A stretch of DNA of 10,790 nucleotides. Origin: an uncultured Prevotella sp. (GTDB lineage: Bacteria; Bacteroidota; Bacteroidia; Bacteroidales; Bacteroidaceae). The notes beneath the pieces are model-generated. The model was not told the origin of the DNA. It made no database searches and saw only the letters and a list, made by a program, of their open reading frames with translations. The stretch spans positions 1 to 10,790 of the forward strand of contig CALNBT010000181.1 of assembly GCA_937874345.1 (NCBI GenBank), given 5' to 3'. The stretch's first letter is position 1. Each line of letters begins with the position of its first letter. This document shows, one piece after another, positions 1 through 7,845 of the stretch. The position numbers and the translations under genes are program-made.

Positions 1-1
1 A

Positions 2-67
2 ACCATTGGAACATCCGTGGCAAGTATAGCCACCATGATTGCCACGATATCAAATGTATTGAAATAA
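2..67 (+). CDS. C-terminal tail of a probable polysaccharide export protein (5' partial)
   Basis: The window opens inside a reading frame that ends at the TAA at 65-67. The 21 visible residues are small and hydrophobic (TIGTSVASIATMIATISNVLK reading, Ser/Ala/Thr/Ile rich). This resembles the C-terminal membrane segment that closes many Bacteroidales Wza-like (SLBB/Poly_export) outer-membrane polysaccharide export proteins. The gene directly downstream, 21 bases away, encodes a Wzz-type chain-length protein, and an exporter-Wzz pair is the usual order in these loci. The visible part holds no catalytic or domain motif, so the assignment rests on composition and context. It could be the end of some other membrane protein. 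Confidence 0.5.
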   Translation, partial: TIGTSVASIATMIATISNVLK

Positions 68-88
68 TATAATAAAGATTACTTCTTT

Positions 89-1144
89 ATGGAAAAGAAC
101 AAAAACGAGATAAAGCAGATAGATTTACAAAAAATAGTGATGGCGATGTACCAACACAAAAGATTGTATCTGTATATTTTACCCATCGTATTAATTGTTT
201 CTTCACTTTTGGTTCTTTGCGTTCCACGCTATTACCAATCAACTGTGAAACTAGCGCCGGAATTGTCTAGCTTTAGCTCTTCTTCATTAAACGACATTGC
301 GTCGACTTTTGGCTTTGAAATCGGTGGTTCTTCAAATAACGGGGATGCTATTTTTCCTGAATTGTATCCAGATTTAATCGCCTCGAATGATTTCGTTATC
401 AGTTTATTCTATGTACAGATAAAGACTAAGGATAATTCTATCAAGACAAATTATTACGATTATATGTTGAACAAGCAGAAAGCTGCATGGTGGTCAACGG
501 CTTTCTATAAAACACAGGCTCTTTTCATGAAGAAAGAACCTGCAGGGAAATCAAGCAACAATAAAGCCAATCCATTTATGCTGGACAAGATGCAAGATAT
601 GGTTGCAAAAGGAATATCGAATAAAATTGTTTGCGATGTCGATAAGAAAAATTATGTAATATCGATAACCGTTGAAGACCAAGATCCATTGGTTGCGGCA
701 ACAATGGCTGATACCGTAAAGAGTCGTTTGCAAGATTTTATCACAAATTATCGTACAAAGAAGGCCCGCAACGATTATAAATATGTACTAAAACTATCTA
801 AGGAGGCTAAAATGCGCTATGAAAGGGCTCGTCAGGCTTATGGAGCTTACGCTGATACGAACCAGGATGTTATCTTACAAAGTTACAAGTTAAAGACCAA
901 CGATTTGGAAAATGAAATGCAGCTTCAATATAACAATTACACGTCATTGATGACACAATTAGAAAAAGCGAGGGCAAAAGTATTAGAACAAACACCTGCC
1001 TTCACGACACTCCAAAGTGCATCTGTTCCTATTAAGCCATCAGGTCCCAAAAGAATGAGATTTGTTCTCTCAATGGTTGTCTTAGCTTTTGTAATCATTT
1101 CTTTGTATGCCACTAAAGACAATCTTTTTGCCAAGGAGACATGA
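89..1144 (+). CDS. wzz: Wzz-type polysaccharide chain-length determinant (no kinase domain)
   Basis: This 351-residue inner-membrane polysaccharide co-polymerase should set the chain length made by the Wzy polymerase and link synthesis to export. A short cytoplasmic N-terminus leads into a first membrane helix at about residues 26-45. A long periplasmic domain follows, with a polar, helix-rich and probably coiled-coil stretch at about 222-300. A proline-rich segment (P314, P317, P320) precedes the second membrane helix at about 324-341. This topology and the proline motif are the Wzz hallmarks. The protein ends about 10 residues after the second helix and has no Walker A motif or tyrosine cluster, so no BY-kinase is fused to it. 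The start at 89 gives a normal Wzz N-terminus; no Shine-Dalgarno sequence is visible, as is usual in Bacteroidota. Its stop overlaps the next start (ATGA), implying translational coupling to the flippase. Confidence 0.9.
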   Translation: MEKNKNEIKQIDLQKIVMAMYQHKRLYLYILPIVLIVSSLLVLCVPRYYQSTVKLAPELSSFSSSSLNDIASTFGFEIGGSSNNGDAIFPELYPDLIASNDFVISLFYVQIKTKDNSIKTNYYDYMLNKQKAAWWSTAFYKTQALFMKKEPAGKSSNNKANPFMLDKMQDMVAKGISNKIVCDVDKKNYVISITVEDQDPLVAATMADTVKSRLQDFITNYRTKKARNDYKYVLKLSKEAKMRYERARQAYGAYADTNQDVILQSYKLKTNDLENEMQLQYNNYTSLMTQLEKARAKVLEQTPAFTTLQSASVPIKPSGPKRMRFVLSMVVLAFVIISLYATKDNLFAKET

Positions 1145-2694
1145 CCGAAAATAAGCAAGAAATAATCAACAGATCCAAGACGACACGGATCATATCCAAT
1201 ACATTGATCCTTTTTGTAAGGATCTTCATCATAACCATTGTTAATCTATACACTGTTAGATTGGTTCTGAAAGGCTTGGGAACTGAGGATTATGGCGTTT
1301 TTAACGCCGTAGCAGGTGTTGTGATGTTGACAACCAGTTTAAGCAGCGTATTGGCCGTTTCGACACAAAGATTTTATTCTTTTTACATTGGACAACATGA
1401 TGTTGGGAAGTTGCAGGATATTTTTTCTGCCAGCATAAATTTGGTTATCGTACTTGTTTTATTTTTGATAATCCTATTGGAGGCTATCGGTCCATGGTTC
1501 ATCAGTCACGAACTAATTATACCTGCAACGAGATTAAATTCAGCACAATGGGTATTTCAATTTGCACTGCTTGCTTTTGTATTCAGTGTGATGCAAATAC
1601 CATTTATGGGGGCTGTGTTTGCGCATGAAGAAATGTGGCCATACGCTTTCATTTCAACAATTGAATGCTTATTGAAACTAGGTGTTGCTTTCTTCATTGG
1701 AAAGGCAGCCATTGACAATTTAGTCTTTTATGGTTCGGGCTTGGCGATCGTGGCTTTTATCGTTTTTATGGCATATTGCTTCACTGCACATAAAAAATAT
1801 ACAGAAATAAGATATAAAAGAATCTTTGAAAAGAATCTTTATAAAGAACTTATATCCTTCTCTGGTTGGACTTTTTACGGTTCGCTGGCCGGAGTTGGCA
1901 TGATTCAAGGTAGTACTATTCTGCTAAACGCGTTCTTTGGTCCCATCATCAATGCAGCCTTTGGCATTGCAAACCAGCTATACAATGCCGTCAATATGGT
2001 TGCAAACGGAATTGTTCTGGCATTGAAACCCGCTATGATAAAAGCTTATGCAAGTGAAGACATACCTTATCTCGACCAACTATTTTCGTTCGGAAACAAA
2101 GCTTTGTTCTATCTTTTACTTGCTATAGCCATTCCGTTTATAATAGAAGCAAATACAATTATTAACTATTGGCTGGGAGAAGGGTCTACTTCTAAGATGA
2201 TTGTACTTTTCTGTCAACTGATGATGGTCTACACGATACTACTCACCCTGAATAATCCTATTACGACTATCATCCAGGCTCGAGGTGAGATGAAGTACTA
2301 CTCTTTAATTGTAGAATCGATTACTTTAGCCAGTTTGCCACTATCATGGTTTGCTTTCAAGATGAATTGCTCTCCTATCTGGATTTTCTTTGTTATGATT
2401 GCATGTGTTAGCTTTGCACATGCAGCACGATTGGGCTTTTTAAAACATTATTTTAATCAATTTAAAATAGGCAAATACCTTCTAGGATTTATTCTACCAG
2501 GTGTAATGATTGCCTTATTAAGTTCATTCCTAACAGAATTACTGCATGAGTTTATTTTCACTCCCTTGATACGGCTTGTTACGGTGTGTTTGGTCTCTCC
2601 GCTTATTACAGTCGCATTAATGACTTTATTAGCCATGGATAATAGAGAAAGGAAACAACTTTCAATATATGTTAGGCAGCTAATCAAAAAATAA
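1141..2694 (+). CDS. wzx: Wzx-type lipid-linked oligosaccharide flippase
   Basis: This 517-residue polytopic protein has roughly 12-14 hydrophobic helices over its whole length and is typical of the polysaccharide-transporter branch of the MATE-like (MOP) exporters. Family signatures include the N-terminal run RLVLKGLGTEDYGVFNAVAG (about residues 40-59), with the LGxxxYG pattern of Wzx proteins. A second is the ALKPAMIKAYASED segment in the middle of the protein, at the start of the C-terminal half. Its role would be to move undecaprenyl-pyrophosphate-linked repeat units from the cytoplasmic to the periplasmic face of the inner membrane. It starts inside the end of wzz (4-base overlap) and is followed after 4 bases by the predicted polymerase, so the three assembly genes form one translational block. 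Substrate cannot be read from sequence. The subfamily is the one often annotated simply as 'lipopolysaccharide biosynthesis protein' in Bacteroidales. Confidence 0.88.
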   Translation: MTENKQEIINRSKTTRIISNTLILFVRIFIITIVNLYTVRLVLKGLGTEDYGVFNAVAGVVMLTTSLSSVLAVSTQRFYSFYIGQHDVGKLQDIFSASINLVIVLVLFLIILLEAIGPWFISHELIIPATRLNSAQWVFQFALLAFVFSVMQIPFMGAVFAHEEMWPYAFISTIECLLKLGVAFFIGKAAIDNLVFYGSGLAIVAFIVFMAYCFTAHKKYTEIRYKRIFEKNLYKELISFSGWTFYGSLAGVGMIQGSTILLNAFFGPIINAAFGIANQLYNAVNMVANGIVLALKPAMIKAYASEDIPYLDQLFSFGNKALFYLLLAIAIPFIIEANTIINYWLGEGSTSKMIVLFCQLMMVYTILLTLNNPITTIIQARGEMKYYSLIVESITLASLPLSWFAFKMNCSPIWIFFVMIACVSFAHAARLGFLKHYFNQFKIGKYLLGFILPGVMIALLSSFLTELLHEFIFTPLIRLVTVCLVSPLITVALMTLLAMDNRERKQLSIYVRQLIKK

Positions 2695-2698
2695 GCTT

Positions 2699-3763
2699 AT
2701 GGGATTCTTCATCATAACTATTTTTGTCATCAGCATATTCTTTTCTCTACTTGAAGAAAGGATGATAAAGGATAGACTACCCGTATACCTTATCATTGGG
2801 CTGTTACTTGTTTTGGTTTCCGCTTTCAAGGTTGTAGGAGTTGATCCCGACTCTGATAATTATGAGTATACATTCCTACATTACGACGCGAGTAAATCAT
2901 TCTTTTCAATTGAATATTCATATATATTCTTGTCATGGGTTGTTCATTTCTTTACGGATGATGTACATGGACTCTTCCTAATATATGCTCTTATGGGTGT
3001 TGGTATCAAACTTTATGCTATCCCCAAGTTCACCAACTTGTGGTTTTTGCCTGTCGCGATGTATATCAGCTATTATTACGTTGCGCACGAATGTATGCAA
3101 ATTAGAACTGGCGTTTTGTCGGGGATGTTCTTACTAGCCATCATTGCTCAGGGTGACGGAAATAAAAGGAAAGCCTTTCTGTTTCTATTGATTGGAACCT
3201 TGTTTCATTATTCTGGAATTATTTTGTTTCTGATGTTACTATTATCAAATAAACAAATGACTAAAAAACAAAGAACCAAATGGATGTTGGTTATTCCTAT
3301 TGCATATTTACTATATCTGTTTGGATTTTCCTTTTTATTCAATGGGACACTCAATATTCCTTATATCAGTGACAGAATTGCACTCTATCAGAGTGCAACA
3401 GAGAAAGGAATCGGAAACTTTGCTTCAGTAAATGTATTCAGTCCTTTTCAACTGTTGACCGTTTTTCTTTATTACTATCTGATGTATTTCTACGAAACTA
3501 TTGAAAAATTCAACCCATATTTTCCATTGCTCATGAAACTGCTTAACTTAGGTATCTTCTTTTATGTTGCATTTGCTTTTTTTCCTGTATTAGCACAACG
3601 AGTAAGCATGCTATATGAAACGGTCTGTATCATCGTTTATACGAATATTTATTATACATTGAAGCCGAGATGGGCTTCTATTTCAATCATTTTTTTAATA
3701 GGGCTACTCTTCCTCAACTACTCTCTTCCATATTTAGGAATAGACTTATTTTGGAAAGTATAA
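2699..3763 (+). CDS. wzy: EpsG-like Wzy polysaccharide polymerase
   Basis: This 354-residue integral membrane protein has about 9-11 predicted helices. It fits the EpsG family of Wzy-like polymerases, which join flipped repeat units in the periplasm. The visible signatures are VGVDPDSDNYEYTF at residues 46-59 (the acidic 'D-x-D-x-x-x-Y' loop after the second helix), QIRTGVLSGMFLLAI at 134-148 (the conserved arginine followed by a helix) and GTLFHYSGIILF at 166-177, with the family histidine H170. Wzy proteins diverge strongly, so the call depends on these motifs plus location directly after the flippase. ATG at 2699 lies 4 bases after the flippase stop and gives a hydrophobic N-terminal helix immediately. 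The polymerised linkage cannot be predicted. Confidence 0.82.
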   Translation: MGFFIITIFVISIFFSLLEERMIKDRLPVYLIIGLLLVLVSAFKVVGVDPDSDNYEYTFLHYDASKSFFSIEYSYIFLSWVVHFFTDDVHGLFLIYALMGVGIKLYAIPKFTNLWFLPVAMYISYYYVAHECMQIRTGVLSGMFLLAIIAQGDGNKRKAFLFLLIGTLFHYSGIILFLMLLLSNKQMTKKQRTKWMLVIPIAYLLYLFGFSFLFNGTLNIPYISDRIALYQSATEKGIGNFASVNVFSPFQLLTVFLYYYLMYFYETIEKFNPYFPLLMKLLNLGIFFYVAFAFFPVLAQRVSMLYETVCIIVYTNIYYTLKPRWASISIIFLIGLLFLNYSLPYLGIDLFWKV

Positions 3764-3783
3764 GATGAAAGAATTGAAAAACA

Positions 3784-4431
3784 ATGGCTGTGAAAATAAA
3801 AACAACACTACAAATTTTAGGTGGTCTATCAACATACCTTTATCCAAAAGAATTATCCATACTTCTTCGTAAAGTCTTGGATCAGTGGTATACAGGAAGG
3901 TATAGGAATGATTTTGCTTCCTTCGGTCATGGATCAACGATTTGCTATAAAGCAAATATGTTGAACGACTGTAATGATATTAGTATTGGACATTCTACTT
4001 GGTTGGGGAAAAATATCCAACTGACTGCTTGGAAATCATTTCAAGATCAAGACTTTTCTCCTTTTATCAAAATAGGAAACTTTTGTTGCATCAGAGACAA
4101 TGCACATATTACGGCAATCAATAGTGTTCAGATTGGAGACAATGTATTAACCGGAACCAATGTTCTTATTACCGATAACACACATGGTATCGTATCTAAA
4201 TCAACAATGAATATCAGACCCGCATTGAGACTATTATACTCTAAAGGTGCCGTTATCATAGAAGATAATGTTTGGCTTGGAAATAATGTTTGCATAGTAG
4301 GAAACGTTAGTATTGGAAAAGGATCCATTATTGGTGCAAATTCAGTTGTGACATCAAGCATTCCACCCTACTCCGTAGCTGTTGGCACACCAGCAAGAGT
4401 AATTAAAACATTCAATGAACAAAGAGATTAA
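3784..4431 (+). CDS. Left-handed beta-helix acyltransferase (probable sugar O- or N-acetyltransferase)
   Basis: This 215-residue cytoplasmic enzyme belongs to the hexapeptide-repeat (LbH, WbbJ/MAT-like) acyltransferases and probably transfers acetyl from acetyl-CoA to a sugar of the repeat unit. Isoleucine-patch hexapeptides run from about residue 66 (ISIGHSTWLGKNI) through 96-128 and again from 157 (VIIEDNVWLGNNVCIVGNVSIGKGSI in part). They are interrupted by a loop at about 130-156 that carries ITDNTHG with the likely catalytic histidine H134. The C-terminal VAVGTPARVIK (198-208) is the classic end of this family. The first 60 residues are a non-repeat helical extension. The start at 3784 is 20 bases after the polymerase stop. 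An earlier ATG at 3765 is in another frame and closes after 35 codons, so it is not an alternative. The acceptor and acyl group are not determined. Confidence 0.87.
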   Translation: MAVKIKTTLQILGGLSTYLYPKELSILLRKVLDQWYTGRYRNDFASFGHGSTICYKANMLNDCNDISIGHSTWLGKNIQLTAWKSFQDQDFSPFIKIGNFCCIRDNAHITAINSVQIGDNVLTGTNVLITDNTHGIVSKSTMNIRPALRLLYSKGAVIIEDNVWLGNNVCIVGNVSIGKGSIIGANSVVTSSIPPYSVAVGTPARVIKTFNEQRD

Positions 4432-4432
4432 A

Positions 4433-5581
4433 ATGAAAGCAAGACTTATAGCATATTATTTACCTCAATTTTATCCAATCCCTGAAAATGATGAAGTATG
4501 GGGGCCTGGCTTCACAGAATGGACAAATGTAGCTCAAGCACGCCCACAATTTCATGGACATTATCAACCCCGAATACCGGCAGATTTAGGATTTTATGAC
4601 CTTCGTCTATCTGAGACTAGGGAACAACAAGCACAATTTGCTAAAGAATGTGGTATTGAAGGCTTTTGTTACTATCATTATTGGTTTGGTAATGGTAAAC
4701 AATTGTTAGAAAGACCATTTAGAGAGGTTTTGGAAAGCGGTAAACCAGACTTTCCATTTTGCCTTGCATGGGCAAACCATAGTTGGAAAACCGATACCTG
4801 GAAAAATGGTGGAGGACGGGTCATGATTGCTGAACAACGCTATACCGGTGACGAAGACCATATTAATCACTTCAACAACCTGTTACCTGCTTTCTTAGAT
4901 AAGCGCTATATTACTGTTGACGGTAAACCCCTATTTTGTATTTACGATCCCTATCATTTTAAAAACTTACCACAATTCTTATCACTTTGGAGAAAATTAG
5001 CCCGTGATAATGGATTACCTGGAATCTATTTTGCTGCAATGACCAACTCAACATCAACAATCAAGATACAACCAGATGGAAGCTTGACGCGTATTTCTCC
5101 AAACCTAACATGTAGCGGTCAAGTGTACAAAGATATCCTTGCCTTAGGGTTCGACAGTATTATATCGTTAGGAAAATCGCGTGGGGAAATGCTGTACCAA
5201 GGCAAATATAAAAGAATGATAGACTATCTTTTACATAAGAAACTAACTTTTCTTCCTGCCATGAGATTCAACTATCCAAAAGTTATGGAACACTTTTTTG
5301 CGCCTGAAGACAAGTGGGAGAATGTTTTTCCGACAATAATTCCACAATGGGATCGGACGCCACGTGCCGGTAGGTCGGAAGGTATTTACGTAAATTCTAC
5401 TCCCGAAAACTTTCGCAAACATTTGAAAGACGCCATCAACCTGGTTGCTCACAAAGACGAAGAACATAGAATTATCATGATGAAATCATGGAACGAGTGG
5501 GGAGAAGGAAATTACGTAGAACCAGATCTCAAATACGGACATGGCTTCTTAGATTCTTTGAAGTCTGAACTTGAAGATTAA
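4433..5581 (+). CDS. WbsX/GH99-like glycan-active protein
   Basis: This protein belongs to the WbsX family (Pfam Glyco_tran_WbsX), which is common in O-antigen and capsule loci and related in fold to GH99 endomannosidases. Called here from the ATG at 4433 it has 382 residues. The N-terminal signature is KARLIAYYLPQFYPIPEND then WGPGFTEWTNV (about 2-33), followed by GFCYYHYWFG (77-86), LAWANHSW (112-119) and a C-terminal SWNEWGEGNYVEPD. The EWGE pair (E355, E358) matches the spacing of the two catalytic glutamates I recall for GH99. No signal peptide is seen, so it should act in the cytoplasm. An in-frame ATG at 4415 would add six residues and overlap the acyltransferase by 17 bases; family members usually begin at MKAR, and 4433 lies one base after the upstream stop, so I prefer it. 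Whether it transfers or hydrolyses sugars is unresolved. Confidence 0.85.
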   Translation: MKARLIAYYLPQFYPIPENDEVWGPGFTEWTNVAQARPQFHGHYQPRIPADLGFYDLRLSETREQQAQFAKECGIEGFCYYHYWFGNGKQLLERPFREVLESGKPDFPFCLAWANHSWKTDTWKNGGGRVMIAEQRYTGDEDHINHFNNLLPAFLDKRYITVDGKPLFCIYDPYHFKNLPQFLSLWRKLARDNGLPGIYFAAMTNSTSTIKIQPDGSLTRISPNLTCSGQVYKDILALGFDSIISLGKSRGEMLYQGKYKRMIDYLLHKKLTFLPAMRFNYPKVMEHFFAPEDKWENVFPTIIPQWDRTPRAGRSEGIYVNSTPENFRKHLKDAINLVAHKDEEHRIIMMKSWNEWGEGNYVEPDLKYGHGFLDSLKSELED

Positions 5582-5599
5582 TACCAACAACTAATTTAT

Positions 5600-6673
5600 A
5601 TGAAAGTCAATTTTTTACTGAATTCTGTTGGAGATTTACATGCTATTAAACGCATAGAAGATTTTAAAGCCTGGGGCGCAAACGTAAGTGTTTATGGTTT
5701 TAAACGTGAAAACGAATCAAAGGCATATCCTGATGCGATTATTGTTGGCTCCTTTCCAAACTCTCTGAGATATAAAAAACGGATAGCCATTTACTATCAT
5801 GGTGTGAGAACGGCAATACAAAAAGAGAAAGATAACGATGCCATATGGTTCTACTTAGGACTCGATGTGGCGATGTTTGCTTTCTTCATAAATAGAAAAG
5901 CAAAATACATATACGAAGAATGTGATTTGGTTCATACATATGTTTCAAACCATATTATCTATCGCATTCTTGAAAAAGTTGACAGGTGTATTATTAAGCA
6001 TTCATACAAATCACTCTTAACATCAGACGGGTACTTAGATTTTCATTATGGAAAGGTTAACCAATATCCAAGTAATATCATTATTGTCCCGAATAAATTA
6101 ACGAGCAGAATTAAAAATTTTGGATACATTGACCGGGAAACGAATAAAAATCACCTAAGATTTGCCTTTGTTGGGGTTATCCGCTATTTGTTCTTTTTGA
6201 ATATTGCCAACTCTATAAGCAAGAATTTTGGAAATCATGAGTTTCATTTCTATGGATTCATGTCTCAAATCATGAACGAAAGCCAATTACCAAAAGCTGA
6301 TAATATTTTCTATCACGGAAGTTATGTCAGTCCCGATGATCTTCCAAAGATTTATGAGAACGTTGATGTACTGATTTGCACATATGATGTTAATAGCTTA
6401 AATATTCGTTATGCAGAACCCAATAAACTATATGAAGCTATTTACTTTTCATGTCCGATAATCGTCTCGAAAAATACCTTCTTGGCCGAAAAAGTTGAAA
6501 ACATGAATATTGGATATAGCATTGACCCAAATAATGAATCTGAAGTGATTGCAATGGTCAAGCAAATAGAGACTACTTATGATACAATTGTAGAGAACTT
6601 GACCCAAATGAATAGGGATTCAGCAATTGATGACATATCTTATGTTGATTCACTGCTCATGGAACGCGACTAA
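5600..6673 (+). CDS. GT-B fold glycosyltransferase (GT4-like)
   Basis: This 357-residue predicted cytoplasmic glycosyltransferase has a GT-B architecture, two Rossmann-like halves with the nucleotide-sugar site in the C-terminal half. The C-terminal half begins near FAFVGVIRY (188-196) and contains FHFYGF (215-220), YHGSYVSPDDLPKIY (238-252), the VDVLICTY strand (255-262) and the donor-binding stretch AEPNKLYEA (272-280) followed by CPIIVS (285-290). These are typical of GT4-like enzymes ('PNKLxE...G/CxPII'). The N-terminal half (acceptor side) is divergent, has no recognisable motif, and carries the hydrophobic run WFYLGLDVAMFAFFI (83-97), which may contact the membrane where the lipid-linked acceptor sits. 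It starts 18 bases after the WbsX-like gene and is followed after 3 bases by wecB. Donor and acceptor are unknown; the adjacent epimerase makes a ManNAc donor one possibility only. Confidence 0.82.
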   Translation: MKVNFLLNSVGDLHAIKRIEDFKAWGANVSVYGFKRENESKAYPDAIIVGSFPNSLRYKKRIAIYYHGVRTAIQKEKDNDAIWFYLGLDVAMFAFFINRKAKYIYEECDLVHTYVSNHIIYRILEKVDRCIIKHSYKSLLTSDGYLDFHYGKVNQYPSNIIIVPNKLTSRIKNFGYIDRETNKNHLRFAFVGVIRYLFFLNIANSISKNFGNHEFHFYGFMSQIMNESQLPKADNIFYHGSYVSPDDLPKIYENVDVLICTYDVNSLNIRYAEPNKLYEAIYFSCPIIVSKNTFLAEKVENMNIGYSIDPNNESEVIAMVKQIETTYDTIVENLTQMNRDSAIDDISYVDSLLMERD

Positions 6674-6676
6674 ATT

Positions 6677-7840
6677 ATGAAAAAGATACTAATGGTTTTC
6701 GGAACCCGTCTCGAAGCAATTAAAATTGCACCTGTCATCAAAGAGCTAAAGAATTGTCAACAATTTGAAACACTTGTATGCGTAACCGGCCAACATCGAG
6801 AAATGTTAGACCAAGTTCTCGATATTTTCGACATCCATCCTGATTACGATCTAAATATAATGAGTCCTGGTCAGGATCTATATGACATTACTTCCAAGGT
6901 ATTATTGGGAATGAGAGAAGTACTAAAAGCATGTCATCCAGATTTAGTGTGTGTGCATGGAGATACCACAACGAGCACTGCTGCTGCTCTTTCTGCGTTT
7001 TATTATAAAATCAAAGTTGCTCATATCGAAGCAGGGTTGCGTACCAACAATATGTATAGTCCATGGCCGGAAGAAATCAACAGACAATTGACCACGCGAA
7101 TTGCACATTTTCACTTTGCCCCAACTGATAGAAGTCGAGATAATTTATTGTTGGAAAATATAAGCTCCGATAAGATATTCGTTACGGGTAACACCGTCAT
7201 TGATGCTTTACTCATGGTGGTTCAACGAATCAAAGAAAATGATCGTTTGGCCGAAGACCTAACAAATCAGCTTCTACAAAATGGATATAACACCTCAAGA
7301 TTAGAAAGTAATAGAAGGTTAGTATTGATTACTGGCCACAGAAGAGAGAATTTTGGACAGGGTTTTATAAATATTTGCAATAGTATTAAAGATCTTGCTA
7401 AAAAATTTCCAAAAGTTGATTTTGTATATCCAATGCACTTGAACCCAAATGTCAGAACTCCCATACATGAAGTATTTGGTCATAATCTGGATAACTTGGG
7501 AAATATATTCTTCATTGAACCCTTGGAATATCTTGAATTTGTTTATCTAATGGAAAAATCTTATTTGATTCTTACTGATAGTGGTGGCATTCAAGAAGAA
7601 GCTCCAAGTTTGGGCAAGCCAGTCTTAGTCATGCGCAACACCACAGAGCGTCCGGAAGCTATTGATGCTGGCACAGTAAAACTTGTTGGAACTGATTATG
7701 AAAGTATAACCAGTCATGTCTGCTCTTTGCTTGAAAATTCGAATAATGACTATCAAAAAATGCATCAATCAATAAACCCTTATGGTGACGGGAAAGCATC
7801 TTATCGCATTTCTAAATTTCTAATCGAGCACTTAAATTAG
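6677..7840 (+). CDS. wecB: UDP-N-acetylglucosamine 2-epimerase (non-hydrolysing)
   Basis: This 387-residue cytoplasmic enzyme interconverts UDP-GlcNAc and UDP-ManNAc (EC 5.1.3.14) and so would supply ManNAc, or a derivative, for the repeat unit. Length and motifs fit WecB/MnaA over the whole sequence. They are FGTRLEAIK (8-16, with R11 and K16), HGDTTTS (94-100, D96), HIEAGLRT (116-123, E118), PWPEEINRQL (129-138, E132), TGHRRENFG (219-227, H221), and DSGGIQEEAP with RNTTERPE near 301-327, which bind UDP. All catalytic residues I know from E. coli WecB are present with a one-residue offset. The one oddity is leucine at position 12, where the family almost always has proline (GTRPE). No UDP-ManNAc dehydrogenase (WecC) lies beside it, so ManNAc may be used directly or oxidised by an enzyme encoded elsewhere. 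Gaps of 3 and 5 bases to its neighbours show it belongs to the operon. Confidence 0.95.
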   Translation: MKKILMVFGTRLEAIKIAPVIKELKNCQQFETLVCVTGQHREMLDQVLDIFDIHPDYDLNIMSPGQDLYDITSKVLLGMREVLKACHPDLVCVHGDTTTSTAAALSAFYYKIKVAHIEAGLRTNNMYSPWPEEINRQLTTRIAHFHFAPTDRSRDNLLLENISSDKIFVTGNTVIDALLMVVQRIKENDRLAEDLTNQLLQNGYNTSRLESNRRLVLITGHRRENFGQGFINICNSIKDLAKKFPKVDFVYPMHLNPNVRTPIHEVFGHNLDNLGNIFFIEPLEYLEFVYLMEKSYLILTDSGGIQEEAPSLGKPVLVMRNTTERPEAIDAGTVKLVGTDYESITSHVCSLLENSNNDYQKMHQSINPYGDGKASYRISKFLIEHLN

Positions 7841-7845
7841 TTATT

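Noticed and set aside
3765..3872. 35-codon forward open frame starting one base after the polymerase stop
   Set aside because: Its position looks operon-like, but it overlaps the acyltransferase in another frame, has no motif or membrane segment, and reads as Asn/Lys-rich shadow sequence.
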